Positions 11,707-22,864 of a stretch of 64,000 nucleotides of DNA are shown here, piece by piece. Numbering within the stretch: the first letter of the stretch is position 1; each line of letters begins with the position of its first letter. The notes under the pieces are model-generated. The model ran no database searches, was not told the DNA's origin, and was given only the letters and a program-made list of their open reading frames with translations. Location of the stretch: positions 17,051,641 to 17,115,640 of the forward strand of contig NC_089589.1 in the NCBI RefSeq assembly GCF_019320115.1, written 5' to 3'. This DNA is from Miscanthus floridulus. Its lineage: Eukaryota; Streptophyta; Magnoliopsida; Poales; Poaceae. Made by a program: the position numbers and the translations under genes.

Positions 11707-12371
11707 GCCTATAGCACAAAAAGGCTACAGCCGTCCTCTTCTTCCTCCTCTCTTCCATCCTGAGAACAGAGGCGCGCGTTTGGGCCCTTCCCTCCATTGT
11801 TGCGGCTGCTCTTCACCATGAAGCTAGCGCTTGGATTTTGAAGAATGGCTTGATCTTTTTGCTTTAAGGTTAGTAACAAACATCCACTCCTTTGATTTTG
11901 TTGCTTAATTAGCTTCGTTTTGATGGCTACATTGCTTGATTCTCATTCTAGTTCTTTCTCCATTCTAGAGAGCACTTTTCCAATTGGACATTTGTGCAAG
12001 GCTCAAATTATGGTGAATCCATCATCCGAAAAGGTTGGTGTCTATGAACACATTTAAATTCCTAGCTAATTATTCCATGGTGGTCCAAGATCATCATTGT
12101 TAGTATGTGATGCTATAATTAGTTTTTAGAAGTAGAGTAGAATAATTGTTCTTTAATATTGTGCAATAATTATTTTTTACTACGATTTTCAATTTACAGG
12201 GCCTGGGGCTACCAATTTCAATTTTCCAATAATTAGTGTACAATAATGTTTTCAAAAATGGTACTTTCGAGCTACAATTGTTGTTCATGAAGCTCGATTT
12301 CTTATTAATTCTTTGTAATTACTGTCTTAGTATTTTTTTGAATTACTGTCTTAGTATTTTTTTGTGCAGAG

Positions 12372-15300
12372 ATGGATCGAGAGTGGATGCATCTGTCCTG
12401 AACGGACAAGCGGTACATGCATGGCGTCAGCCACTTTATCACCGATGCCAAAGCCCATGCGGGGAATGGGAACCCTGTCTTCTGCCCATGCAAAGATTGC
12501 AAGAATCAAAGGAACTTTCGTCAAATTTAGTCTATACGATCGCACTTGATTACCAGGGAGTTCATGCCAAACTATACGATATGGATTATGCATGGCGATG
12601 TTGGTGTGAATGTTCTACAGGAAAACGATGATGATGTGGACATGCCTAATGTAGCCAACCACGATGCTGACGAGAAACCCAGGTGTCAACACAGAACCTA
12701 TGGCCACAGTTAATAATGTGTTTAGAAACACGCTAGCTGACAACACCGAGGATAACGATGGCATTTCTCAGCTGCTACGTAATGTAGAGACCGGATATCT
12801 TAGTGAAAGACAGCTGAGAAAGCCTAGAGAAAATGAGACAAGATGGCAAAACACCATTGTATAGGAATTGTCCAATGAGCAAACTGGAAGCCAACATCAT
12901 GCTGCTAGAGTTCAAATCGATAAATGGATTGAGCGATAAAGGCTTCGATCAGTTGTTAGGTATAATAAGGAAAATGCTCCTAGAAAAAAATGAGTTGCCC
13001 TGAAAAGACATACTTGGCCAAGCAAATGAATCTACCCCATCGGCCTCGAGGTTGAAAAAAATCCACATGTGTTCTAATGATTACATATTGTACCGTGGAG
13101 AAAAATACAAAGACTTGGACAAGTGCCCCAAGTGTGAAGATCCACAGTACAAGGAAGGGCCATTAGATGAGGGTACCAAGACCAGAGGAGGTTCCCATAA
13201 AGGTCATTTGGTATTTCCCTATAGCTCCCCGGGTGCATAGGCTATTTGCATGTGCAAAGTCAGCCAATCTATTGCGCTGGTATGGCGAAGAGCGTAAGAA
13301 AGATACAATGATGAGGCACCCCGCCGATGGACATGACTAGGAGGACTATCAATACTATGTTCTATAAGGACATCGGATGGAGAGGTAAGGCACCTTTGGT
13401 TTGCTTTGAGCACAGATGGGATGAATCCTTTCGACTAGGTTAGAAGCAATCATAGCACCTGACCAGTGACGCTCTGTATATACAACCTTCCACCTTGGGT
13501 CTGTATGAAGTGGTCGTACATCTAGATGCCACTACTGATCCAAAGGCCAAGACAACCTAGGAATGACATCGATGTGTTTCTGGAACCAGTGATCGATAAA
13601 CTAGTGGAGATGTTTGAAAAGGGCGTGCTAGGATGTTTGGGACGAGTACAAAAAGGAACATGTCACGATCAAGGGAGTACTTATCGCTACAATCACTGAC
13701 CTGTCAGGTCGAGGTTCATTGTCCGGAGAGAAGACAAAAGGCTATACTGGATGTGTCAAGTGCTTGGATGACACCGATGCGGTAAATCTACCAAATAACT
13801 CTAAGATAGTTTATATGGGACACCAGTAGGTTCCTATCTAAGGATCACCCTTATTGCAGGAACAGAAAAGATTTCAATGGTACTATTGAGAAACTCTTAG
13901 CTCTAAAATATTGAGACTGGGCCTGCGATACTTCGAGAACTCAACAAACTAGAGGTTGTCCTTGGGAAGGGGGACAATGTAGTAGCAGCGCCTGATGGGA
14001 GCGTTTGGAAGAAAAAATCAGTTTTCTAGAAACTACCTTACTGGCCATTTCTGAGTGTACAGCCACTGTCTTGATCCCATGCACATCACTAAAAACGTGT
14101 GCGCTAACACTCTTAACACCTTGATGGACACTGAGGGGACATCAAAGGATTCACTAGCCACACGCCTTGGACATGCAACACTTGGGAATCAGGAAGGAGC
14201 TGTATCTCGTGGAGCTAGAGAATGGCTAGTTCGAACTTTTGGAGACATCAAAGGATTCACTAGCCACACGCCTGGACATTGAAAAGGAAGAAAAGCGTGC
14301 GCTTATTTCTTTCTTCAATGAACTCGAAGTCCCGATGGGCTACTATGTGAACCCAAAGAGGCTTGTGAACATGAGAGAACTCAAGTTCAACTATGGCCCT
14401 ATGAAGGGCCCATGACTGTCATGTCATTATGACTTAGCTGCTCCCTGTTGCCTTGCGTGGTATCCTCCCCCCAAAGATCCGTGCCCCAATCACTAAAACT
14501 TTGCTTGTTCTTCAACGCGATCTCAAAAAAGGTCATTGATGTGTCCATGCTAGAGCAACTATAGCGGGACATAGCCGAAACTCTCAGTTAGGCATGAGAT
14601 GCATTTCCTGCTGACTTACTTTGATATCTCATTGCATTTGCTCATTCATCTTGTTGACCAAATTAGAGCCCTTGGCCCAATGTACCTGCATCAGATATTC
14701 CCTTTCGAAAGATTGGTGAAAGTTTTCAGGAGGTATGTTAGGAACAAATTCAGGCCAGAAGGGGGCATGGTTGAAGGATGGTCAATGGAGGAGGCCATTG
14801 AGTTCTGCACATATTATCTAGACATCAAAAGGGTCGGAGTTCCTAGAATCTCATCACGTGGGAAGACTACGTGGCAAAGGAACGATCGGGGAGAAATCTA
14901 TTATAGTAGACGACCCTGCTTTTTTAGACAGGACATAGTTCGCTTGTTCTCTAGCAAGCTGAGGGTGTGATGCCATACATTGACGAGCATAGGGCAATCG
15001 TAGCAAACTCTATATCCTGAGCAGGTCACTAGGCTTGGCTGGATAAAAAACATAAGGAGGAATTTGTCAACTGGTTGTGACGTTCGCTTGCTTGGAATAA
15101 AGTTAGGTAATCAACTGGATGCCTTAGCCAAGGGACCTTCGAGTACATATCTTAAGTACCAAGGGTATGAGATCAATGGATTCATATTTTACACAAAAAA
15201 GCAAGATGGAAAGAGCACATACCAAAATTATGGTGTTCATTTTGATGCTCACGACAAAAATGGACAACGTGCAGGCGACATACTATGGTTTCATAGGAGG

Positions 15301-15706
15301 AGATATGGGAGCTAGCCTACGGTCCATTGAAGGTAGCTCTTTTTCACTACTAGTAGGTCCGGCTCGAGGAAATCAACACTGACAGCGAAGGGTTCACTAC
15401 CGTTGATCTCACTAAGACCGCATACGGAGACTGACTCCCTTCGTCCTTGCAAGAGATGTTATGCAAGTCTTTCATGTAAGGGACAACAAGACAAAAGGAA
15501 GGCTAAAAGTAGTCCTAGAAGAGAAAAGGAAGATTGTCGGTGTCGATGGAGTGACTGGACTGAAGAAGACTACAGGGGCTATCAGGAAATCCCTCCATTC
15601 AGGAGCGAACGTACCCCTACCTATCCTTCAAGAGGGTGATAAACCTGCTTACGTATGGCTTGATCATAATGAGGCCCTCATTGTTGATGCACCTAAAGAT
15701 AGTTAG
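12372..15706 (+). pseudogene. CACTA TNP2-like transposase, decayed
   Basis: The gene starts MDREWMHLS, typical of grass CACTA transposases (MDRxWMY), after an acceptor-like tttttgtgcag. It keeps CPCKDCKN and FMPNYTIWIMHGDVGV (N-terminal transposase-associated domain). Then come KIHMCSNDYILYRGEKYKDL with CPKC (the TNP2 zinc-binding start), LDPMHITKNVCANTL (TNP2 core), LLIHLVDQIRALGPMYLHQI (DUF4218), and SSTYLKYQGYEINGFIFYTK (DUF4216). The C-terminus ends near APKDS. At least ten stops and several shifts interrupt it, so no active protein is possible. In autonomous elements this protein cuts the CACTA ends together with the TNPA-like product. Confidence 0.85.
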
Positions 15707-15983
15707 ATTATTGTTAACTATGTAATTATTATGTAGACGTTGTATCAGTAATTCGCACTGAATATCTAATTTATATTTTGTGCGCATCTCTATAATTTAA
15801 TTATTGACTATGTAATCAAATATTAAGATGATGTTCATAAATACTATTATTTGATAATTATAGACCATTAATTAATTATCATAGAATTAAATAATCAAGA
15901 CATAAATTTTTGTGTTATTTTAGAATATAAACTAACTGCATTATTTCTATTAATAAATAAATAAAGAAAAGCAAACTAACCGA

Positions 15984-16063
15984 ACTTCCTATCCTAGCTC
16001 AGTAGTTAAGGCCGTGCACTCTGTACTCCGAGACCCGCGCTCGAATCCTAGGTAGGCCAAACT
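15984..16063 (+). other. tRNA-like module 1 with A- and B-box motifs
   Basis: Contains TAGCTCAGTAGTTAAGG (A-box-like) and, about 35 nt later, GCTCGAATCC (B-box-like). A run of six T follows at 16064-16069, resembling a Pol III terminator. The acceptor stem does not pair cleanly, so it is not called a functional tRNA. Confidence 0.5.
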
Positions 16064-16139
16064 TTTTTGATTTTGCATTTATTATTTAGTAGTGCATTAC
16101 GACGGGATAAAAAAAGAACAACTAATTTTAACGTAATCC

Positions 16140-16226
16140 CTATTCTAGCGTAGTGGTTAAGGCTCCAAACTAAGAACCTCGAGACCTGGGTTCGAATCCT
16201 TGGGTTCGAATCTAAGCCTCGGGAAA
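16140..16226 (+). other. tRNA-like module 2
   Basis: TAGCGTAGTGGTTAAGG (A-box-like) is followed by GGGTTCGAATCC (B-box-like), with TTGGGTTCGAATC repeated directly after it. A T6 run follows at about 16227-16232. Confidence 0.5.
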
Positions 16227-16289
16227 TTTTTTAAAATTTTTATAAAAAGGCTACGAGACAATGATTTTTTTATATTTTTTTACTAAAAG

Positions 16290-16530
16290 GCTGCGATGGC
16301 GACAGGGCCCTTCACTACCGATTTTGGTTTTAAGACCGGCAGTGATAGCGCTGCGATGGCAGGCTCCAAACCGATAGTCATTTTTTTATATTTTTTAACT
16401 AAAAGGCTGCGATGGCGACAGGGCCCTTCACTGCCTGGTTTTGATTTCAAAACCGGCAGTGATAGGTTCTATCACAGTCGGTTGCTCGAACCGACACAGA
16501 AGGCCCCATTCACTATTGATTTTTAAACTA
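16290..16530. repeat. internal CACTGCCGGT-type array
   Basis: Contains a direct duplication of ggctgcgatggcgacagggc and several CACTGCC / CCGGCAGTGAT words. These match the subterminal repeats, although this site is about 5 kb from the element end. Confidence 0.65.
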
Positions 16531-17389
16531 AAATTGATAGTGATATGTAGATGCTCCTCACATGCCAACTGTGCTCCCATGACCACAATAGTTAGGAACA
16601 CTGCTCCCACCTTCTCCGACAACTTTAGTTCAGAAATAAAAATATACCACGACTGCTAGCCCCTATAAAATGGTCCTCGGTCAGGAGCTAGCCTCTTCAT
16701 GCATGTTGGTTTCAGCCAGGCCTTATCAGCCATGATACAATGTTTTCCTCTTACAACAAAGCACATATATCGTTATGCAGTCGTAGTCCACCAAAATGGT
16801 GCACACATGAGGTACTAGAAAAATGCTACTGAAAGATAGAGCAACGCCGAAGATTGGAGATGCCACGAGGTTTACAGAGCCATCCGCTACGGTGCGCTCT
16901 GGACTGTATGTCCAAAGAGACCTGGTGTGCTCTGGGCAATTTCTTGTCCCGGAAGCGGCATTAGTTCATCGGTGCGGTGTCCGAGCTAAATCCGATGTGC
17001 TCTGGACTGTACCGAGAAAAAGGCCATGTACAGCAGAGGCATGGATTCATTCGATGCCACCTTGTCATCTCCAACCGATATAGCTCATAGACCACCTCCG
17101 GTGCAGTTGTTTGACCCTAGTTGGTGCTAGAAGAATGCTACTGAGGTGGTTACATTATAATGTGTTGATACACATTGATGGTAGCATTGACCTGTACGCA
17201 AATAGGTCTTTGTTATCGTATATGGAAATTTTAGTGTAAGGTCCTTATTATCGTATATGTAACTTATTTCTAATATTTTTAGTAATTTTTTGATGTATTT
17301 CATTACTATCTAAATAAATATATCATTGTTGTTAAAACTTTCCCACTATAGTATCTAAATAAATATATTCTTTACATATAGTGCACCTT

Positions 17390-17515
17390 CACTAGTCGGT
17401 TCTATTTAGAAACCGGCAGTGATAGTCACCTTCACTGTCGGTTCTATTTAAAAACTGACAGTAATAGTAACTTTCACTGTCGGTTCTATTTAAAAACCGG
17501 TAGTGATGTCCATAC
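17390..17515. repeat. internal CACTG(C/T)CGGT array
   Basis: Three consecutive units of the type TTCACTGTCGGTTCTATTTA followed by aaaccggcagtgatag. Confidence 0.65.
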
Positions 17516-17639
17516 CCCCTATATAAAACAAACCACCTGGCCACATACATCGATCCCACCCACCCACGAACTCTCACAGTCTCATTTCTCGTGTTTCACT
17601 CTCACTTCTCAAGACATCCACTCTCTCTCTATACGTGAT

Positions 17640-18600
17640 TTGGTCATGGCTCCTGCATTTTTCAAGGGTATTGATATGTTGTCTTCTCCAATATTCTATC
17701 TATATTCATTTGATCTATATTTATATTCATGTTTCTTTGCATTCTACATTTATATATATTCTTATTCCATGCATTTGATCTATATTTAATTATGTTGCCA
17801 CATTTTACTTGGAAGAATTTTTTGTGCATATATTTTATGTTCATATTTTTTTGCATTTTATCGATCAGGTGGTATGAACAACAGACCTCTCCCCACCATA
17901 AGAACCAGGTTTCCACCCTGGCGATGAGTCATTCGCTCCTAACGTGGCCATTCCACGGTTCCCTGTTCTAGCTATTGTATGAAATATTTTCCAATATCTT
18001 TTATTTTTTGATGCTAACAAATAAGTGTAATTAGTTTAATATCATTGTTGCATGCATATATGTCATAGACTATATCCCTAATAGATTGGCTGCGAATAAC
18101 ACTTAGCTGGTTCTTTATCTCGGACATCGTTGAGAATACGACATCTAATGCAAGTGGTCAGCTATGGACGTGTGAACTTAGTTTTTCCATCCCTGTGAGG
18201 GGTTCAAATCATCAGAACCATATCCACGGGACGGGAAGACAGAGCCCGGACGTGATAAGCGCCCAATTAAGTGTCATGCGCATATGTTTAGATGCACTTC
18301 GACATATTTGCTATGATGTGCCTGATTTCTCACACTTCAAGGCACTTGCTTTGAATGCTGGTGATATCCCCATCCTGCAAGCAAGCGAATGGTTTGCGAG
18401 CTACAACCATACGGATGTGGTAAAATGGTCACTTATACCTGAGTCGTGGTTATTTGTTGTTTATTATTGTAATAACATTCTCTAATTTTTTTTCTTTTTC
18501 TTCCGTATGCAGATTGCGCTCCAGGACCTTACCTATGCTGCAAGTGGCTTGTTGGCCGTTCTAGACCAAGCTAGGGAGCAACTTGGGTACGATTCAGTGT
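17640..18600 (+). other. possible spliced ORF of unknown function inside CACTA 1
   Basis: A gene-like stretch follows the 17390-17515 repeat array. An ATG at 17646 (MAPAFFKG) precedes a possible donor. A later open stretch at 18195-18485 encodes QLSVMRICLDALRHICYDVP and FSHFKALALNAGDIPIL. An acceptor-like cag at about 18513 is followed by IALQDLTYAASGLLAVLDQA. I do not recognise a domain. It may be an accessory ORF of the CACTA family or a captured host fragment. The open stretch is long for such AT-rich DNA, but coding status is uncertain. Confidence 0.35.
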
Positions 18601-18627
18601 AACATTTGTTGGGCAACTAGAAATATA

Positions 18628-20068
18628 CATTCCGGTGTCATATTGGCCTCAAAATTATTCTCAGGCTTGCATGTGCCACGTGTGAAGGAAAACACCAAGT
18701 TTGGGATTTTTCAGGAGATGGTTTTGCTACTTTCTGAGGTTTAATTGAATTTCCGCGCGACGACACCTATTAATTATAGGTTGAACTGAGTCTACCCACG
18801 AAAAGATCTAGAATGGTGCCAAAATTTTATACAGGCTCTAATGTGCCCTAGGGATAAGAATTTTGTGGAGGTAGATGAAAAAAATCTATTGGGTCCAAGA
18901 TGAAATTCACCCTCTTTTGTCTCATTCAGCATAGAGAAAAATATAATAAATAAAAAATGATTAGAAAAACCTTAGATCCTGTGTGGGGTCTTAATTTGGG
19001 TGTACATGCTTGCCAAAAAAAGTTCAAGTCATTTCGACATAGGCGGAGTATACATGCTTCACAGAGGTACATATGCCTTTTCATCGAACTATGACTATAC
19101 ACATAGGTTATCAAGGTTTTCTGTAGTTCATAGGCATTCCAGGTGTCGTATTGGTCTCAAAATTATTCTCAGGCTTGCACGTGCCATGTGTGAAGGAAAC
19201 ACCTAAGTTTGGAATTTTTCGGAGATGATTTGCTACTTTCTGAGGTTTAATTGAATTTCTGCGCGACGACACCTATTAATTATAGGTTGAACTGAGTCTA
19301 CCCACAAAAAGATCCGGAATGGTGCCAAACTTTTACACAGGCTCTAATGTGCCCTAGGGATAAGAATTTTATGGAGGTGGATAAAAAATTTATTGGGTCC
19401 AAGATGAAATTCACCCTCTTTTGTCTCATTCGTCACTGAGAAAAATATAATAAATAAATAAAAATGATCAGAAAAACCTCAGATCCTGTGTGGTGTCTTA
19501 ATTTAGGTGTACATGCTTGCCAAAAAATTCAAGCCATTTTGACATAGGCGGAGTATACATGCTTCACAGAGGTACATGTGCCCTTTCATCGAACCATGGC
19601 TATACACATAGGTTATTAAGGTTTCTGTGGTTCATACGCATTCCGGTGTCGTATTAGTCTCAAACTTTTTCTTAGGCTTGCACGTGCCACGTGTGAAGGA
19701 AACACCTAGTTTGGGATTTTTCGGAGATGGTTTGCTACTTTATGAGGTTTAATTGAATTTCCGCCCGACGAACACCGATTAATTATAGGTTGAACTGAGT
19801 CTACCCACGAAAAGATCCGGAATGGTGCCAAACTTTTACATAGGCTCTAATATGCCCTAGGGATAAGAATTTTATGGAGGTGGATGAAAAAATCTATTGG
19901 GTCCAAGATGAAATTCACCCTATTTTGTCTCATTCAGCACATAAAAAATATAATAAATAAAAAAATAATTAGAAAAACCTAAGATCCTGTGTGGGGTCTT
20001 AATTTGGGTGTACAAGCTTGCCAAAAAAATTCAAGTCATTTCGACATAGGAATACATATGCTTCTATT
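18628..20068 (+). repeat. 505-bp tandem repeat, about 2.85 copies
   Basis: Copies begin at about 18628, 19135 and 19639, each with a cattccggtgtc-type start. Each carries the shared word CTATTAATTATAGGTTGAAC and, later, CTACCCACGAAAAGATC or a close variant. The third copy stops near 20068. The copies are highly similar, so the amplification looks recent relative to the decay of the genes around it. Confidence 0.85.
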
Positions 20069-20221
20069 TATTCAGTATATAAAAAAATTTAATATATATA
20101 AACATCACTGTCGGTTTCAAAAAACTGGCAGCGATGAGAAGAAACCAACAGTGATGCTAGTTATCACTGTCGGTTTATTTTGAAAACTGTCAGTGATATA
20201 TAAAAAATTAAAAAAAATTAT

Positions 20222-20295
20222 GCCAGCCCTCGTTTTCGAGCTCGGGTCTCAGGCTACAGAGTTCAGAGACTTAACCGCTGCGCTAGTATAGGATG
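20222..20295 (-). other. tRNA-like module 3
   Basis: On the minus strand CTAGCGCAGCGGTTAAG (A-box-like) is followed by GAGCTCGAAAAC (diverged B-box). An eight-T run follows at the minus-strand 3' side (RC of about 20212-20219). Confidence 0.45.
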
Positions 20296-20370
20296 TGTGC
20301 CAAGGTTTATTTATTTTTCTTTTTGACCTTTAGGCCGCTTAATAAATTATAAAATTAAACCAAAAAAATT

Positions 20371-20445
20371 GGGCCGCCTAGGATTCGAACAAGGGTCTCG
20401 GGGGCTAAGTTGCGGGGTCTTAACCGTTGAGCCAGTAGGAGGTAT
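20371..20445 (-). other. tRNA-like module 4
   Basis: On the minus strand TGGCTCAACGGTTAAGA (A-box-like) is followed by TTGTTCGAATCC (B-box-like), then a seven-T run (RC of 20362-20368). It is similar to module 5. Confidence 0.5.
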
Positions 20446-20583
20446 TCGAAAGAATTGGAAAATATAACTTACTTATGCCGCAACTGCTACACGGCTATCA
20501 CTGCTGGTTTAAAGAATAGCACGGAAGTGATATTTCTTCATTACTGTCGGTTTAGACTTACAACCGGCAGTGATGCGCCATTT

Positions 20584-20641
20584 CTCGAACACGGGTCTCG
20601 GGACTAAGTTGAGGGGTCTTAACCGTTGAGCCAGTCGGAGG
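20584..20641 (-). other. tRNA-like module 5
   Basis: On the minus strand TGGCTCAACGGTTAAGA precedes CCGTGTTCGAGA. The module and its upstream flank (gaattcgaaagaa...) repeat module 4, so the two are a local duplication. No T run follows. Confidence 0.45.
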
Positions 20642-20780
20642 AATTCGAAAGAAAATGAAAAGTTGTCCTACTTAACACCTAACTGCTACACCCCATCACT
20701 GCCGGTTTGGGGAATGACCCGGCAGTGATGTACCCCCATCACTGTCGGTTTATAATTAGAACCGGCAGTGATGAGCTACT

Positions 20781-22305
20781 GGTATAAAAGCTAGGCACGG
20801 GTTGAAATTATCCAAATTAATTTCAACCCCGCGCCAACCGTTCCTAGCCCCGCGCTCTTCTTCATCGACTGTCGACGTCCGTGCATCGCCCCACACCGGA
20901 GCACCCATCCACCGCCCCCGCGCCGCCATTCCTAGCCCCACGCTCCTCTTCTTCGACACCTAACGCTCGTGCACTGCCCCACGCCGGAGCACTCCCCACG
21001 CCGTCCACTGCCCCACGCCGGAGCACCGCGCCATCTGTACCCTCATTCCTCGTCCACGATGCCTGCCATGCCCCTCCTCCTCCACGCCTGCACTCCCACT
21101 ACCGAGGCCTTCAGAAGTGCATGGACAGCTGCTTTCCCACCCCCACGGTGAGTGCGTGGCTCACTGCCCGCTATGTGTTTGATGAAATGCCCCACGGTGT
21201 TGTTGCTTACTTGAATCAGTAGAGGTGTTACTGTGAATCAGTAGAGGTGTTGCTACTTGAATTAGTATGTATGGTTTATATGGAGATGTGGTTATATCAG
21301 AATCCATGGTTCAAAGTTTTTTAGGGAACAAAAGGACCATTGTCAAAGGAAAAGTTATTTTTTGTCCAATAGTTTTTAGCAAGTAAGCAGCCGGCCTAAT
21401 TCTGGTGCATGTACATTTATGATTTATGATTCATTAGGTTGTTGTTTTCCCAGTAGCAGACGATTCTAATTCGATTGAGTTACATGCTAGTTACTCCTTG
21501 GTTTAGCTATCCTTATATGTACATGATGTTACATAAACCAGTTAGTTTTCCTTAAAGAGATTATGCTACCTACTGATTTGTTGAGGACCTAGTAATCATG
21601 GCCCTAAACTATTTAAGAACCATTGGTGTTATTTGCATGTTGTCGCAACAAGTTACTCCCTCGAGTCACAGATAAGTGACCTTTTGCACTGTGTGCAGTC
21701 TAAGTATTTAAACATTGATCATCAACACCTCTTGACATAATTAGATTGAATATGTGACAATGATATGAGCATATCTATCTCGAATAGTAGTTGCATAATG
21801 TTATGATATTTCTGTACTTTGTAATTATTGCAAGCAATGGAAACTAGCAGTCAAAGGTACACGTTAATGACTGTGGATGTCTTATTTGTGACGGTAGGGA
21901 GTGTTCTGTTTGTGCAAGAGTTAGATAAGAATTTCTGCTCTTGCTTAAGCAATGATGGATTCTTGTCAAATGTGTATAGGTATAATTGCTATAGGTAGAG
22001 TGTCATTTGATTTTGATGGAATGTATAGCATGCTTAAAAAAAGGCATCTATAGATGTTTGTTCCAGAAAAAAAGTTAAAAACAACTTTTAAAATTGGCTC
22101 AGCAGCATCAGCAAGTATGATTACTAAACCACATTGATCTCCGAATAATAAACAATCCCATTATTGAGGTAATTTTTTATCATATCAAGGATAAAGAACA
22201 TTAAATAGATTTAGTTTGGCCATATAACTTGAATAATAACTCTTGTTTAGCGAGTTACCATTACCACTTACCATATGCCTAATTTAATTAAATGTATAGG
22301 CAACC
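20781..22305. other. CACTA 1 internal non-coding DNA
   Basis: A GC-rich patch at 20820-21190 (with repeated ccccacgccggagcac) is followed by AT-rich intron-like sequence. No domain is recognised. Confidence 0.4.
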
Positions 22306-22645
22306 ATGGCATGGTATGTAGTGCATGTTGGTCGCATGCCTGGGATTTATCGAACCTAGGGAAGATTGATATGCTCAAGTCAATCGCTACCCTGGTAATT
22401 TGCACAAAAAATACAACACAGAAGCTGAAGCTTTGAGGGCCTACTATAGTCATCTGGCCTACCTTGCAAACCATGGGCAACCGGCCTACTATGGTCCAAT
22501 GAATGCAAACCATGGCCATCCGCTGGCACCGGAGATTGAAGAGAAGCCACCCACCGGAGATGTGAAGATTAGGAGAATTGCTCCTTGGTCTTGGAAAGAT
22601 GTCATTCTTTTATTTATGGCTATGGTCATTGCTTTTCTTATTTGA
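22306..22645 (+). pseudogene. small RNase H1-N / viroplasmin-like ORF with C-terminal membrane tail
   Basis: From the ATG, MAWYVVHVGRMPGIYRT matches the N-terminal hybrid-binding domain shared by eukaryotic RNase H1 and caulimoviral viroplasmin (family pattern YVVxxGRxPGIYxxW). A stop replaces the expected Trp and the frame shifts. The domain then resumes with AQVNRYPGNLHKKYNTEAEA and LRAYYSHL. After a proline-containing spacer the protein ends with DVILLFMAMVIAFLI, a probable single membrane helix or tail anchor. It lies between the two main CACTA genes and on the same strand. The domain call is good. The tail-anchor role is inference, and the internal stop makes it a probable pseudogene. 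Confidence 0.65.
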
Positions 22646-22864
22646 AAGTTGATGTAGGCTTAGTTTCGTAGAACAGTAGGTGGACTTTGTTGTATGTGGT
22701 CAATCAAACAATGAATTTGTTCTAGGTGAACATATACTATTATTTGACTTTGTTGTATGTGGACTTATTATTAGACTTTGCATTAAACATATTATATATA
22801 TAATATGAACATATGCTATTAGTAGTTGTTCGCAGCCAAAACTAACCACGATCGTGTCACAGCC

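Larger units (their letters stand above)
20105..20780. repeat. internal CACTGCCGGT arrays around tRNA-like modules
   Basis: Clusters at 20105-20200, 20505-20580 and 20690-20775 contain CACTGTCGGTTT / AACCGGCAGTGAT words in both orientations. Confidence 0.65.

Noticed and set aside
15984..20641. Functional tRNA genes
   Set aside because: A- and B-box words are present, but acceptor and anticodon stems do not pair well, so they are called tRNA-like only.
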